From NCBI RefSeq assembly GCF_032854445.1, contig NC_088301.1:31852402-31916401 (forward strand): 64,000 nucleotides of DNA. Reading direction: 5' to 3'. The notes under the pieces were generated by a model. The model was not told the origin of the DNA and made no database searches. It saw nothing but the letters and a program-made list of their open reading frames with translations. Both the position numbers and the translations under genes were made by a program. Shown piece by piece: positions 32,412-43,368 of the stretch. The first letter of the stretch is position 1, and each line of letters opens with the position of its first letter. Source of the stretch: Liolophura sinensis (Eukaryota > Mollusca > Polyplacophora > Chitonida > Chitonidae).

Positions 32412-35400
32412 ATGTCGGACAACTACAACGCCGGAGGCGATGAGGGAATTAATGCTAACCTAGGCAACCAAAGGCCATTGCGGCGACCGATGCCTGAAAC
32501 AGAAGCCAAATTACGAAATAGAAATCAAGGTTACTTTGAAATCTCTTAAATTTGCGAATGAAATTCTATGCGGAAAAAATCATATAACCAATTAGAAACA
32601 ACACCAGAAGTTCAGTTGTTGCCGAGGTTGTGTTAATAATTTCAGGGAGTGATGTTATGGGTTTGTTTACATCACGTGGCAGAGGATATGATTTGGATTC
32701 ATTGAAGAATCTGCTTTTTGCAATAAACATCTAAGAAGTGATTCAACAGCAAACAATGGGCACCAACCTAAACTTTAATACACCAATAATATTTCAATAC
32801 TACTATAGTATATGCAATCATAGCCCCAGGTGGCTACTTCAACTTTTTCGTTATAGTGGGCTGGTGGAGAATTGTAACAACAGGGGCAACCAGTGGCCAG
32901 CCATACACCAATTCACACCATGTCTGATAAGTCCTTTCTAAACAATGACTGCTGTCCAAAACTGGTGTCAGTTTTGGCTTTTACCCCTCAGCTAATCCAC
33001 ACAGACAACGTCCCAGGTATATTCCACTTTTATTGACCCAAATTCACCTCACAGTCATCGCTAAGGCCACCTTGTTCAGAAATGGTTTGCTTTGTTGTGG
33101 ATATGAGTATGGTGTGCCATTACCAAATGGAATATAGCTGGAATGTTGCCTGTGCAGGTGAGCTGAGACGTAGGAGTCGAAGTTGACACCCGTCTTCAAC
33201 CGCACGGTGTATGGTTTGCCATTGGTTGTCCCTGTGGCTACGATACTCCGCCAGCCCAGTATAACGAAAAAGTAGCCACCTGGGGCTAATGCAATCACTC
33301 ATTCTACACTCCTCAGTTCTTTTACTGTAATGCCCTGAAAAGAAAAGTGATTGATCAAAGTCGGTTATTTAGTTTTCTATCGCTGTAGTAATTTGGAGAA
33401 TGGTAAACTTCTCCAGATGAAGATTCAGGTTGCCATGAAGTAGGTTGTAATATATAGTAAATGATTTCATATTGAAGTGAACTATCTAAAATTGCAAATT
33501 GTTTTGGTATGGTACATATGAAGCTGTTAAAACCACTTATGGGATTGTGCATGTCACACTCAATTCTGGTTAAAAATATCTGTTTAGAGGAGAGTCCATT
33601 TAGTCTCATTTAGCTTAGACATAGTGTGTCGTCAACACTTCTCGAACTCGTTATGATGTCACAGAGTTAGAATTGACCACCTAAAAACATGATAACTTTG
33701 AAGTAAATGTAACTTATGTACTTTACTGTATATGTACAAACTGACCACAGGCTGAGTGGCGACCAAATTTGTGGTTGAACATAGTCCTATGTGTGATTGT
33801 TATGTCATTGTGAGAAGCTAGCAGAGTAGTGTCCCTTGGCGAGTTTATGTCAAGCTAACCTGAGAATATTACTGTAGAGAAAAGTGCAGGTGTAAATGAG
33901 TGTTTATACAAGTTGTGACTGCTGTTGTATTGATTGTTGAGGGGAAGGATTTTTTTTTTCTTTTGATTGGTGTTTTACGCCGTACTCAAGAGTATTTCAC
34001 TTATGCGACGACGGCCAGCATTATGGTGGGTGGAAACTGGGCAGAGCCCAGGGGAAACCCTTGACCACTCCCAGGTTGCTGACAGACCCTCCCACATATG
34101 TTGAGGGGAAGGATGAAAGGCTGAAGTTTGTGGTGTAAAAAGCTGTGTAGTGCTATGTTACTTATATCTGGATGGAGTATGTCCCATGTAGTATTAATGT
34201 TTATTTATGTTTTCCTTTTTTATATATTCACTTATTTATTTGCATTCTTGTGATGGTCAAGTTGAAGCTGTAGCAATTTGTCTTGATAAATAAGATGACT
34301 TCTATTACCAGTTGCTTTACGATTACTGTACTGTCTCGTACAAACAATTAAGTCATTTTATCCATCTGTGATATGTTCTCTTACTTCTGCATTTTAAAAC
34401 AGGTGAAGATAAAACAAAAGGACGACCAGTTTTAGGTTCCCAGCAAGTTCCACAGGAAAATCAGCCAAGTTTGCAACCCAGTTCTTTGGCATATCCAAAT
34501 CTCAACCAGAATCAAAATCCAGTCCACAGCAGCCAAACCTGGGGATCAGGTCTGTCTGCTGATGCACCAGTATTTGTACCTGGACAGGCATTTGCATCCT
34601 CACTGTCAGCAAATGCTAAAGAGTTTGTCCCACGCGTGCAGAATTTTAGTACTCCCGCAGATATTCCACAGCCACAGTATAATGTTTCCTTGACTCCGGC
34701 AGAAATGGCAGAGTATGAGGCAGAGTATGAGGCAGAGGTGAATATCACTAACTCTAGGGCTCATTTTGGATTAAAAATTAACTATGAATTTTTTAGTACT
34801 GGGCAAAATTTTAAGTGAAACTGCTTCAGAGAAGTGTTGATATTTTTGTTTGGGCCCTTCGTTTGCTCATCACTGCTAACCCATGATGTTCGCAGGCACA
34901 AATCTAGTATTGTTTGTTCAGCGAGGGTTTTAGTGGTGAAGGGTGAAGCGGTCGATGATGCCTGTGTTGGCAAATTCTATTGTTTGTTGAATACCACTTG
35001 TCTTCCACCAAGAAGGTGCGCTTTTCTGCTTGCCACAGGTGACAAAGTATGTCATTAACCTTGCGGAAAGTCATTGGTTTATCCTAGCACTTTCCTTTAT
35101 CCATAAAACTAGCTTCTGTGGTATAAGTGAATTAAATATTCTAAAGTATGACATTAAGCATCAGATAAATAAATTAATCAGATCTGTCAATAACATATTT
35201 ACTGTGTATTTACAGGAGAGACTATATGAACAGTTCCAGAGGCTGGTTTCTGTGCGACCCCCTCATCTGAGTAGTGTGTCAGCCACCAGCGACAGCGGGG
35301 CGATTGAATTAATCAAAAGTACAATCCACTATCTGACAACCAATCCTGGGCAGATAGACATTTACATGGGTACCGTCGTCTCTCAGCTCCATCAACACAC

Positions 35401-38400
35401 TCTCAATGAGGCCACTGTCAATAAGATAATAGAAAGTCTCATCGAACAGGTACTTTATGTTGACTATCCGTACTACCCTAAATCCTGAACAGTAGCACCA
35501 TGGACTTAAAGCATATAACCTCAAATGTCATCTTGGTCTAAGTTTCACAGTTTGTGATTAAGAGAATTCTGTTGATCTTATATAAGTTTCAGTACCAAAA
35601 GTAATATTTCATGATATTTATATGTCTCATTTGATCATTAATTTTAGGTCATTCACAATATCCTAATTCCCTTAATTCCTCAACCTTTTCTCGTATGAAA
35701 GGGCAGATTTTAATGAAATTAATACACATTTTGAATTTGATTTTTGGAGATAAAACAGTGTTGTCTGGATTAGTGTAATTTTATGAGTGAACATAGAATA
35801 ATGCTTTCAGAATATGCTGCAATAAACACCTTGCAAACATGCAAAAAGATCGAGGAATTATAGTGCCTGCTTTGACATGTTACCTGATCTGGACAGTTAT
35901 TTTATAATTTGTGGAAAGTTTATCTGAGATCCTACCTGAAAAATACATTTTAGTGTTTAAAATATTATGAATAATGTTTTTTAAATTGCGTCTTTGCTGA
36001 CCAGAGTTATTGGGGATTTATCAACTAACACTAAGCTGTATCACATTATCATAGATTTACAGTTTTAGTTCTCTACAATTTATGGCTTTAATCAGCCCTC
36101 TTGTATATCAGCAGTTAATATCTTCTGAACCTTTGCGATAAAAAGTCTTCCGTTTTGGAGGCTGTTTATTGGCCTAGGTCAGGAGTCTAACATCTAACAT
36201 ACAAGCCGCTTATGTATTTTAAAGGTTTTCTAAATTCCAAAACGTTCAGTCCAAAATGCTAAACATGATAGTGAAACGCTCCAGCATGATACATGATAAC
36301 TTCAGATTTTCCTGATTTAAAGCATATTCTGAAGTGGTTGAAGTATCAACACATCAATGGCCAATGCTAGCAATTTATGATCCATAAAACTACTTTAAAA
36401 TTCAGATATTTATACTCATGTAAGTCCAAAAATATTTGTTTCAGTTAAACATAACTGAAACTATTTTTATATTTTAGTGGTATGATGATGTATATTTTGT
36501 TGATCTTGTTAATAACAGTGATATATATTACATTTCAGGGAATCTCTGAGCCTAACTTTCGATACACAGGAGCAAAAATGTGTCAGTTTATGGCAAGAAA
36601 CTTGAATCTTCCTAATCAACCAACCTTCAGGCAGGCATTTCTAAAAAGGTGAGAGCTTAATGCTTTGCGTATCCATAAATAATACACAAAATACGGTTAA
36701 CATTAGTTAATATCTAATGTGTGCCTAATATTTTAGGTTGTGTAGTGCCTTAAACTGTTTATAGTTTAGTTTATAGTTTCCACCATTATAGACCTAATCA
36801 CTCTTGTGTAAGTTATAGATACTTAAATACAAGGTTTTACTCCAATCCAGTCAGTAAACTTATTGTGTATGGGAGTGTATTTCTTGTCCTCAATCATTAG
36901 ATTCCTAATAGGCAGATAATGTTACATTAATTTTTGACATTGGATCAAGAGCTTTGTCAGGTAACTGTTAAGCTTGAGTTGTCCCCCTTCCTCCTCCAGC
37001 AAATATAACTGCTGTCACATAGGCCTGTGCAAAATATGGAATTCTGTCAGATAATTATACTTTTGGCCACAGTTTTCTCAAAAAAATTAATCCTGGATTA
37101 TGAACTAAATTTTTGAAATTTTAATTTAGGTTTCAACAAGAATTTCGGAAGAAAGATGCATGGATTAACAACCCCAGTCAGCATCAGAGGATATGTGGTT
37201 TAACGTTATTTTTAGGCGAGCTTTTTCTCAATATGGAGGTAAGTACTTTTCATTTTGAATTTACTATCAAGATAACAGCAGTTTCTAGATATGTGTGGTA
37301 CATGTATAAGAGTGTGAGTTTCTTTTTTCCACAACAGGCCACAGACCTTGAAATAAGGAAATGGAAGGGGAGCCTCTTGGGAGCAGTAAATTGCTCCATG
37401 TTGTGAACTAAGGGGAGTTATGCAGACATGAGTCGCATGTACCTGTCTTTCTGTTGTGAGGAAAAAAATGTGACCTCAGATACGTGTTTAAATTCATCAC
37501 CACAAGCCTTAACCATAATAATTAAAACTCATTTAATCGTTTGATTTATTGTTGGTGACCGTCCTCAACTGGACATGTACTGATTTTTGTTGAGGATTGA
37601 AGAGAAAATGATGCTTTCAATCACCCACACACATTTAAATCCATTTCAGACTAGTTATATGCAGAAAATTTGTTGTACATTCTATTCTACATCTGTGAAG
37701 ACTGATGAAATCATCGCTAATGTTACCATTTAAGACTGGTTGCATGGTCATGTCTTCTTAGGTTGATTTCCGAATTGTTTAGGGTGCGGCTCTGAGATTT
37801 TAGTACACCCGACTCACCGCGACAGCACAAAGTTATTCTGACAAGTGAGAAGGAAATATTTCTGTGATTTCAACAACATTTTGACTCGGAAATGGACTTA
37901 TATTTGCAGGAGAGCTAATAAAGGTTTTATTCTCTTTAATGCACACCAGAAATCAGCATGTGCCACTGTTTTGCCATGGATGCAATGGCCGACTCTGTCC
38001 CGCAAAGCACCTTGCAGAATGGACCTAGCACTTTTTTTAATTCAACAAAGAAATGTTAAGGCTGGTAAACAACAGAAATTGTTGAAATTAGACCTCAACG
38101 TTTAATTTAATTGAACTATAGGCGCCCTTACATGTTTATGTGTTGTATGCACCCTTACATGTGTTGTATGCTCCCTTACATGTGTTGTCTGCATCCTTAC
38201 ATATGCTGTATGTACCCTTATAGGTGTTGTATGTACCCATATACGTGTTGTATGTACCCTTTCATGTGTTGTATGCACCATTTCTTATATTGTATGTACC
38301 CTTACATGTGCTGTACTTACCCGTACACATGGTGTACATGTAGGTACCATTATACCTGTTGTATGTACCCCTGCATGTGATGTATGTACCCTAACACTTG

Positions 38401-41400
38401 TTATACATGTATGTACCCTTACACATGTGGTATGTACCCCTACATCTGTTGTATGTACCCTAACACGTTGTACATGTATGTACCCTTATATGTGTTGTAT
38501 GTACCCTTATATGTGTTGTATGTACTCTTACATGTGTTGTATGTACCCTTACATGTTTTGTATATAACCTCACACGTGTTGTATGTACCCTTACTTGTGT
38601 TGTATGTACCCTTACTTGTGTTGTATATACCCTTACTTGTGTTGTATGTACCCTTACATATGTTGTATATAACCTTACACGTGTTGTATGTACCCTTACT
38701 TGTGTTGTATGTACCCTTACATGTGTTGTATGTACCCTTACATGTGTTGTATATAACCTTACACGTGTTGTATGTACCCTTACTTGTGTTGTATGTACCC
38801 TTACTTGTGCTGTATGTACCCTTACATATGTTGCATGTACCCCTACATGTGATGTATATACCCTAACATGTGTTGTACATGTGTGTACCATTATATGCAT
38901 TGTATATACCCTAACTTGTATTGTACTCTTTCTGCCTTTCAGGTGGAGGGACCCAATAATATTATGGTGAAGTTTGGTGCACTGAGGACGGCATTGAAGG
39001 ATTTACTGCTGACACTGCTGACTAATGTGACAGATTTGACTATTAAGACTGCATGTCAGTTACTCAAGGTAGGGGTTGACACAGCCAAGAGAAGACACTG
39101 AGGCAGTTTCATGAAGTGTAATGTAATAGTGTTTAGTAGCCCCTAGCTAAGCACATTGTATCTCGACAACATATGTAGTCATGGTAGTTAAGGTTTTACT
39201 TAGCTAAGTGGACTTCATCAAACCAGCCCCTGGTTCAATCCATTGTGGATTATTTGGAATGGTTTTGCTCATTGAATTACACCTTTACAGTTGCCTAAGA
39301 TTTAACTAGGATAAAACAGTTTTCTAAGTGATCAGAATATTTGTGCAACGTGTCATTCTTTGTTGCCTTTTTTTTGCTAAACTGTCTGGAGAGCAATAGT
39401 AATTTTATTGAATGTTTGTCCTGTGAAGGTGTGTGCAGGAATGGAACAAAGCCGTTTGCTAAAATCTGATTACCGGAAACCTCTCTTCAACACCATCAGT
39501 TATAATGGCAGCAATGTTTGTGTTTTATCATTGAAAACCTGGAGATAAATGCCCAGTTGCTGTGATTCTGATGTCTTCTGTAGCTGTCCGGTGCAACGAT
39601 TCAAGATACTGAGGCTCTCAACATGGATTCGGGAGCAGATGCCAGCTATGACAGCGTCTTTCGAAAGCTTCAAGAAGTCTCACAGTCTCCAACCCTGAAC
39701 CAGTAAGTCTCCAAAGTTTATCAGCAACTTTGCTGATAAGAATGGATGGTGTTTTATCAGGTTTCAGAGATCATTTTCTCATTTAGAGAGTACTAGTAAT
39801 GGGTACATGTGTTAACTAAACTTCAGTCAGACCTTTGTGTGTAGATGGAGAACCAATTTCACAGTTAAAATGCTACATCAGATCTAAGAAAAACTTGAGG
39901 GAAATATTAAAATGATATGATGGAACCACTATAGAATTGGTCGGATTAACTTGAGTTAGGTGTTAAGCTCACAGGTATGCTGAGGTTAAGACAGGCCAAT
40001 TCCACAAAACCATTTCTGACTTAATTCGAAAATTTAGAACCGTTTTATAATGCTTGGGTTTTGGTACTGAAAGTTGAAATTTGGACACATCTGTCTTGAG
40101 ATAATATTGATTAGGGGTGCAACATTTTAATATATTATGTATTGTTGTTTAATTTTTCAACAGTGGATCCTTGAGAAACTTGTATTATAGCATTTCTTAC
40201 ATTTGTATTTTCTTTGTTTTCAGAACATCTCGTATGTTGATTTCTTCTGTGCTCAGTCTGAGGGAAACCAATTGGGGAAGGAAAGAGTCAACAAGTTCAG
40301 ACTCCTCCCAGGATGCCAGGTCTACTATGTGGGATGGCCTTCACTTTGGCTTGGTCAGACATTCCTCTTTCCAAACAATAATGTTTTATTCTTATGCATA
40401 CTGTAGTACACTAGGTAAATGCCCTTTCTGTGTTCGGTGTTACAGAAGGTGATGGAAGATTGGTTAGGCTACCTGCCTCATAACCATGGGAACTTAGTTC
40501 ATTCCTGTTTCTGATAAAGCCTGAAGCTTAACTTGTCCATCTTTCTGCTTCTCCTGCTTAGCAGTCAAGATACAGAGCCCAATTCAAGTATGTTCTGACC
40601 AATTATTTATTTATTTATTTGATTGGTGTTTTACACCGTACTCAAGAATATTTCACTTATATATAACGGCGGCCAGCATTATGGTGGGAGGAAACCGGGC
40701 AGAGCCCGGGGGAAACCCACAACCATCCGCAGGTTGCTACCAGACCTTCTCACATATGGCCGGAGACGAAGCCAGCATGAGCTGAACTTGAACTCACAGC
40801 GACTGCATTGGTGAGAGACTCCTGGGTCATTGCGCTGCTCTAGCGCGCTAATCAACTGAGCCACAGAGGCCCCCCTGACCAGTTAGACGGACATAACAAA
40901 AAAAGGACACTAAGTTATAAGGCAGACTACAACTTTGTTGCTATCAGTTTTGTGTAGATTCGGCCCACACCCAAACGGCTTAAACTGTGGTAGACAAGAC
41001 TTGTCAAATAGGGAGCGTTATGAATGGTTTGAAATGGGAGGTCTGTTATAGTAGGCATTTGTAATGGACTATAGCTTTTTACAGGGTTGTTACAAATAAT
41101 TATTAACTCTTTCATATAATAGTTACCTCATTGTTCATTGCATGAGGATCTACATTTAACTTAATTATAAACCACTTGCCACATCATACTTCTTACAGTG
41201 CATAAATTAAATAAATTATTTCAGGCATTGGTTAGAATCATATTGTCCATGCTCTAGGTAAAGAGAATACATGTGTATATGGTATTATCAGAAACAAATG
41301 TTGAGGCAGGGCTTTAGTGTTCTTGACATTCCTTTCTGCCTCATCACCATGACCCCAGTGACCTTGGCTTTGTTGAATATATCTGTGTAAAATTTGCTAG

Positions 41401-43034
41401 TAAAGCAAATGTAGAGAGCAACACATACACTGTGAGGAGTATGGTGTTACATTTGCTTGGTAAATAAACAAATTCAACAACTATCTTTACTGAAATCTAA
41501 TTTTTGGAGTAAAATGTAACAGATGAACTAATTAGTATTAAGTATAAACAGGTCAGAGAAAAAACATTCTCCTTGCCTGACTTGAGTGTTGATCATTTTC
41601 TTGCAGAATGAGCCAGTGTTTTACGATGAACACGGTCAACCAATCAGCCGAGAGCAGGCTGGTTTCTTTCTGGATGAAGGTGAGGAAGATTTCGCAGACT
41701 TTGCTTTCGACTCAGGAGATGTGGCATATCCAGCATGGGCCAACGATGACAGCGCCTATGATGCTTTTGCATATGAAATGTGAGTAAATCAAATTAATCT
41801 CAAACTGACAATTGTCATGTGATAAACTATGTGGCAAAAATAAAGACTCCAGAGATACATTCCATTTTTGCATCTTACCAACTTTCTTCGGATAGAGGTT
41901 AAATTTGCCTCACTAACTTGTCAACATCATATCACTAGAGATACTGAGCCAAATAAATTGGAACTTCATATATTATGTGTAATCTCAGTGCAGCTGACCT
42001 TTGAGTTACATTCTTGCGTCAAAGCTCAAATGAGCATCAAGTCATTCTGATTGGACACTATAGTGCGATAACCCTTAGAATCAATGGGTGTTTGGTTAGC
42101 AAAGCTTCATTTTTTTTTCTTCCTCTTGATTTACCACTTTATCAGATTTGTTGACGCTTTATAAGCTAGTGTTAAGCTTTATCATGTTGTCATGGACCTA
42201 CAGTTACCTGCTTTGCATTCCCTTTTATATCACGCTAAAAAAGCACTCTTTTGGACAAAAGTGTAGGCCTTTTTTTTTAGAATTAATGGTAATCAAAATG
42301 TTAGGGATGGTATCTCAAAAAGTACTATGTATTGAACTCAGGATTTACCTACATGTACATGTAGAGCACACTAGCAAATGGGGGATATTCCATCCTTGAT
42401 TTGATGTATACATATTAAATATCGTAAATACACAAATTCCTGTATTAGAATCAAAGTTTAATAATATGGTAGCAGTGGTATCTCAAAAAGTGTAGCAGCT
42501 GCATGTATTGACCTGAAGTTTTACATGCATATAAAGCACAATGACACAAGGGGGATGTTCCATCACTGATGCTCTGTGAACATATTAATTATCGTAAGTT
42601 TTGCATTCGTGTGTCTCCTACAGATGAGCTGTAGCAAGCCTACCAAATCCAAGTTATTATTTTTGTGTCCTCTGCCAACATTGAAAAAAAGTTTATTCTG
42701 TCTGTGAAGCAACAATTGGCCGTAAGTGGGAAGGTTTGTCAGCAACCTGCGGATGGTCGTGGGTTTCCCCCGAGCTTTGCCCGGTTTCCACCCACCATAA
42801 TGCTGACCGCCGTCGTATAAGTGAAATATTCTTGAGTACGGCGTAAAACACCAATCAAATAAATAAATCAAATAAAAAAATAAAGCAACAATTAAAATTG
42901 GTGTGGCCTAAATATGTAAACAAAACTGATTATATGTTATCAGGAGCAGTAACATGTACGGTGCTGAGGGTGATATGGATGAGGAGATGGAGGCAGCGTA
43001 TGAAGAGTTTCTGAGAAGCCAGGGACATAGCTGA
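32412..43034 (+). CDS. PAIP1: PAIP1, poly(A)-binding-protein-interacting protein 1, complete, 10 exons
   Basis: This is a cytoplasmic translation co-activator that binds PABP and the eIF4 initiation machinery through an eIF4G-like middle domain. Exons: 32412-32529, 34403-34737, 35216-35449, 36539-36648, 37130-37238, 38943-39068, 39584-39702, 40224-40353, 41607-41779, 42944-43034. They sum to 1545 nt (514 residues) in one frame; human PAIP1 is about 480. Residues 90-99 (LSADAPVFVP) and 107-116 (LSANAKEFVP) are two PAM2-type PABP-binding motifs. The MIF4G domain spans about 150-385, with NFRYTGAKMCQFMARNL and GLTLFLGELFLNME. The conserved NWGR (about 398-401) and NEPVFYDEHGQ (428 onwards) follow, and an acidic C-terminus (MDEEMEAAYEEFL) matches the PABP-binding PAM1 region. 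The exon 8 donor (GTCAGA at 40354) is the least certain junction. It was chosen because it alone keeps phase and gives the family's usual spacing to NEPVFY. Confidence 0.93.
32815..32925 (+). pseudogene. Inverted partial copy of the 33044-33298 segment
   Basis: Read in the plus strand it gives AIIAPGGYFNFFVIVGWW then TGATSGQPYT and a TGA stop. It is clearly related at protein level to the minus-strand segment. The shared part is about 100 bp and includes the same TAG-CCCCAGGTGGCTAC junction. Confidence 0.5.
33044..33298 (-). pseudogene. Coding-like segment of unknown protein, possible terminal exon
   Basis: An open frame of about 80 residues begins after a possible acceptor (TTAG before CCCCAGGTGG) and includes APGGYFFVILGW, TGTTNGKPYTVRLKTG and SYIPFGNGTPYSYPQQ. 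It ends in TGA at 33044-33046, with AATAAA only 9 bp further on (33029-33034, minus strand). No ATG precedes it, so it would be the last exon of a gene or a gene fragment. A second copy of its first third lies inverted at 32815-32925. I do not recognise the protein. Confidence 0.4.
33951..34099 (-). mobile_element. SINE of the main family, 5'-truncated
   Basis: Flanked by a 15-bp duplication GTTGAGGGGAAGGAT (33936-33950 and 34100-34114). Antisense to PAIP1. A T-run replaces the usual TTTATTTATT tail. Confidence 0.93.
34990..35178 (+). mobile_element. Diverged SINE, second subfamily
   Basis: It shares CTTGTCTTCCACCA and the GTATAAGTGAAT...AAAGTATGACATTAAGCATC end with 4889-5120. The tail ends about 37 bp upstream of PAIP1 exon 3. 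Confidence 0.6.
35671..35863. mobile_element. MITE-like element, copy 1
   Basis: About 193 bp with imperfect terminal inverted repeats (TAATTCCTCAACCTTTTC against GATCGAGGAATTA at the other end). The interior has no coding potential. A related copy is at 53868-54251. PAIP1 intron 3. Confidence 0.65.
35864..36538 (+). other. PAIP1 intron 3 remainder
   Basis: AT-rich. The stretch near 36035-36085 resembles 42160-42205 (AAGCTGTATCACATTATCAT against AAGCTTTATCATGTTGTCAT), hinting at another old repeat. Nothing else is seen. Confidence 0.35.
37239..38129 (+). other. Unique part of PAIP1 intron 5
   Basis: About 0.9 kb with no recognisable exon or repeat before the 21-bp array begins. Confidence 0.4.
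38130..38925 (+). repeat. 21-bp minisatellite in PAIP1 intron 5, about 38 units
   Basis: The unit is built on TGTATGTACCCTTACATG with GTG variants. Because 21 is a multiple of three, long repetitive ORFs appear on both strands (YVPLHVL-like and VRVHTTH-like). These are by-products. The array ends about 17 bp before the exon 6 acceptor. Confidence 0.93.
39069..39583 (+). other. PAIP1 intron 6, possible small inverted-repeat element
   Basis: Between about 39107 and 39235 the ends contain TTTCATGAAGT and ACTTCATCAAA in inverted orientation, as in a very small MITE. The rest is unassigned. Confidence 0.3.
39995..40100 (+). repeat. Unnamed interspersed repeat, second copy
   Basis: GCCAATTCCACAAAACC and ATTTCTGACTTAA match 15425-15550. 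Confidence 0.4.
40605..40874 (-). mobile_element. Full-length SINE (main family)
   Basis: Head to tail complete, duplication CTGACCAATT/CTGACCAGTT (40595-40604, 40875-40884). Antisense to PAIP1. Confidence 0.93.
42280..42640 (+). repeat. Bipartite interspersed repeat, PAIP1 copy
   Basis: Two diverged tandem boxes each contain GGTATCTCAAAAAGT, TGTATTGA, a TAAAGCACA/TAGAGCACA motif, GGGGGATRTTCCATC and TATCGTAA. The same two-box order recurs at 55745-56105, with partial copies at 51017-51225 and 58935-59105. Confidence 0.75.
42718..42882 (+). mobile_element. SINE of the main family, 5'-truncated
   Basis: Core and tail close to the family consensus, duplication AAGCAACAATT (42707-42717 and 42883-42893). 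It lies about 55 bp upstream of the last PAIP1 exon, in sense orientation, just after the bipartite repeat. Confidence 0.93.
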
Positions 43035-43362
43035 CCACTGTCGGAACCCCTCTCACAATCTAGTCTGCCAGTCTACCATAGCTGCTCAGCCCACTAGTTA
43101 ACATTCTTCAACCTTTATTGTATATTGCATAGCATATTTTTATCTCAATGTTTTAACTAATTCTGAACATGAGACTATGTACATGTAGGCTGGGTAGGTT
43201 TGATTATTTCTTTTGCGCCAATAAGCTGTTACAGTATTTCGTTTGTCTCCGGGAGATGGTAACCTCACAGAATGTCAAAATATAGATTCGTTCATTGATT
43301 TTTCATTTCATATCCAAGAAACTGAAGACATGATTTGTTCATCTTCATAAACTTATTTTGGA

Positions 43363-43368
43363 AATAAA
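43363..43368 (+). promoter_or_regulatory. Candidate polyadenylation signal of PAIP1
   Basis: AATAAA lies 329 bp after the PAIP1 stop codon at 43034 and is the first full hexamer there. A later hexamer near 46357 would imply an unusually long 3' UTR. Confidence 0.45.

Larger units (their letters stand above)
32530..34402 (+). other. PAIP1 intron 1 with an inverted pair of coding-like segments
   Basis: 1.9 kb. It holds the inverted segments described separately (about 32815-32925 and 33044-33298), one SINE (33951-34099) and otherwise unassigned AT-rich sequence. Confidence 0.6.

Noticed and set aside
33355-33609. An 84-residue minus-strand ORF with an ATG, upstream of the coding-like segment
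   Set aside because: No donor site joins it in frame to the 33044-33298 segment, composition is AT-rich and no domain is recognised. It could be chance.
38384-38900. Repetitive ORFs of about 150 residues on both strands
   Set aside because: They arise because the 21-bp array unit is a multiple of three. The region is intronic in PAIP1.
40623-40814. Recurrent ORFs reading like [20 protein letters not shown]
   Set aside because: The same peptide appears wherever the main SINE occurs in reverse frame. It is SINE antisense translation, not a gene family.
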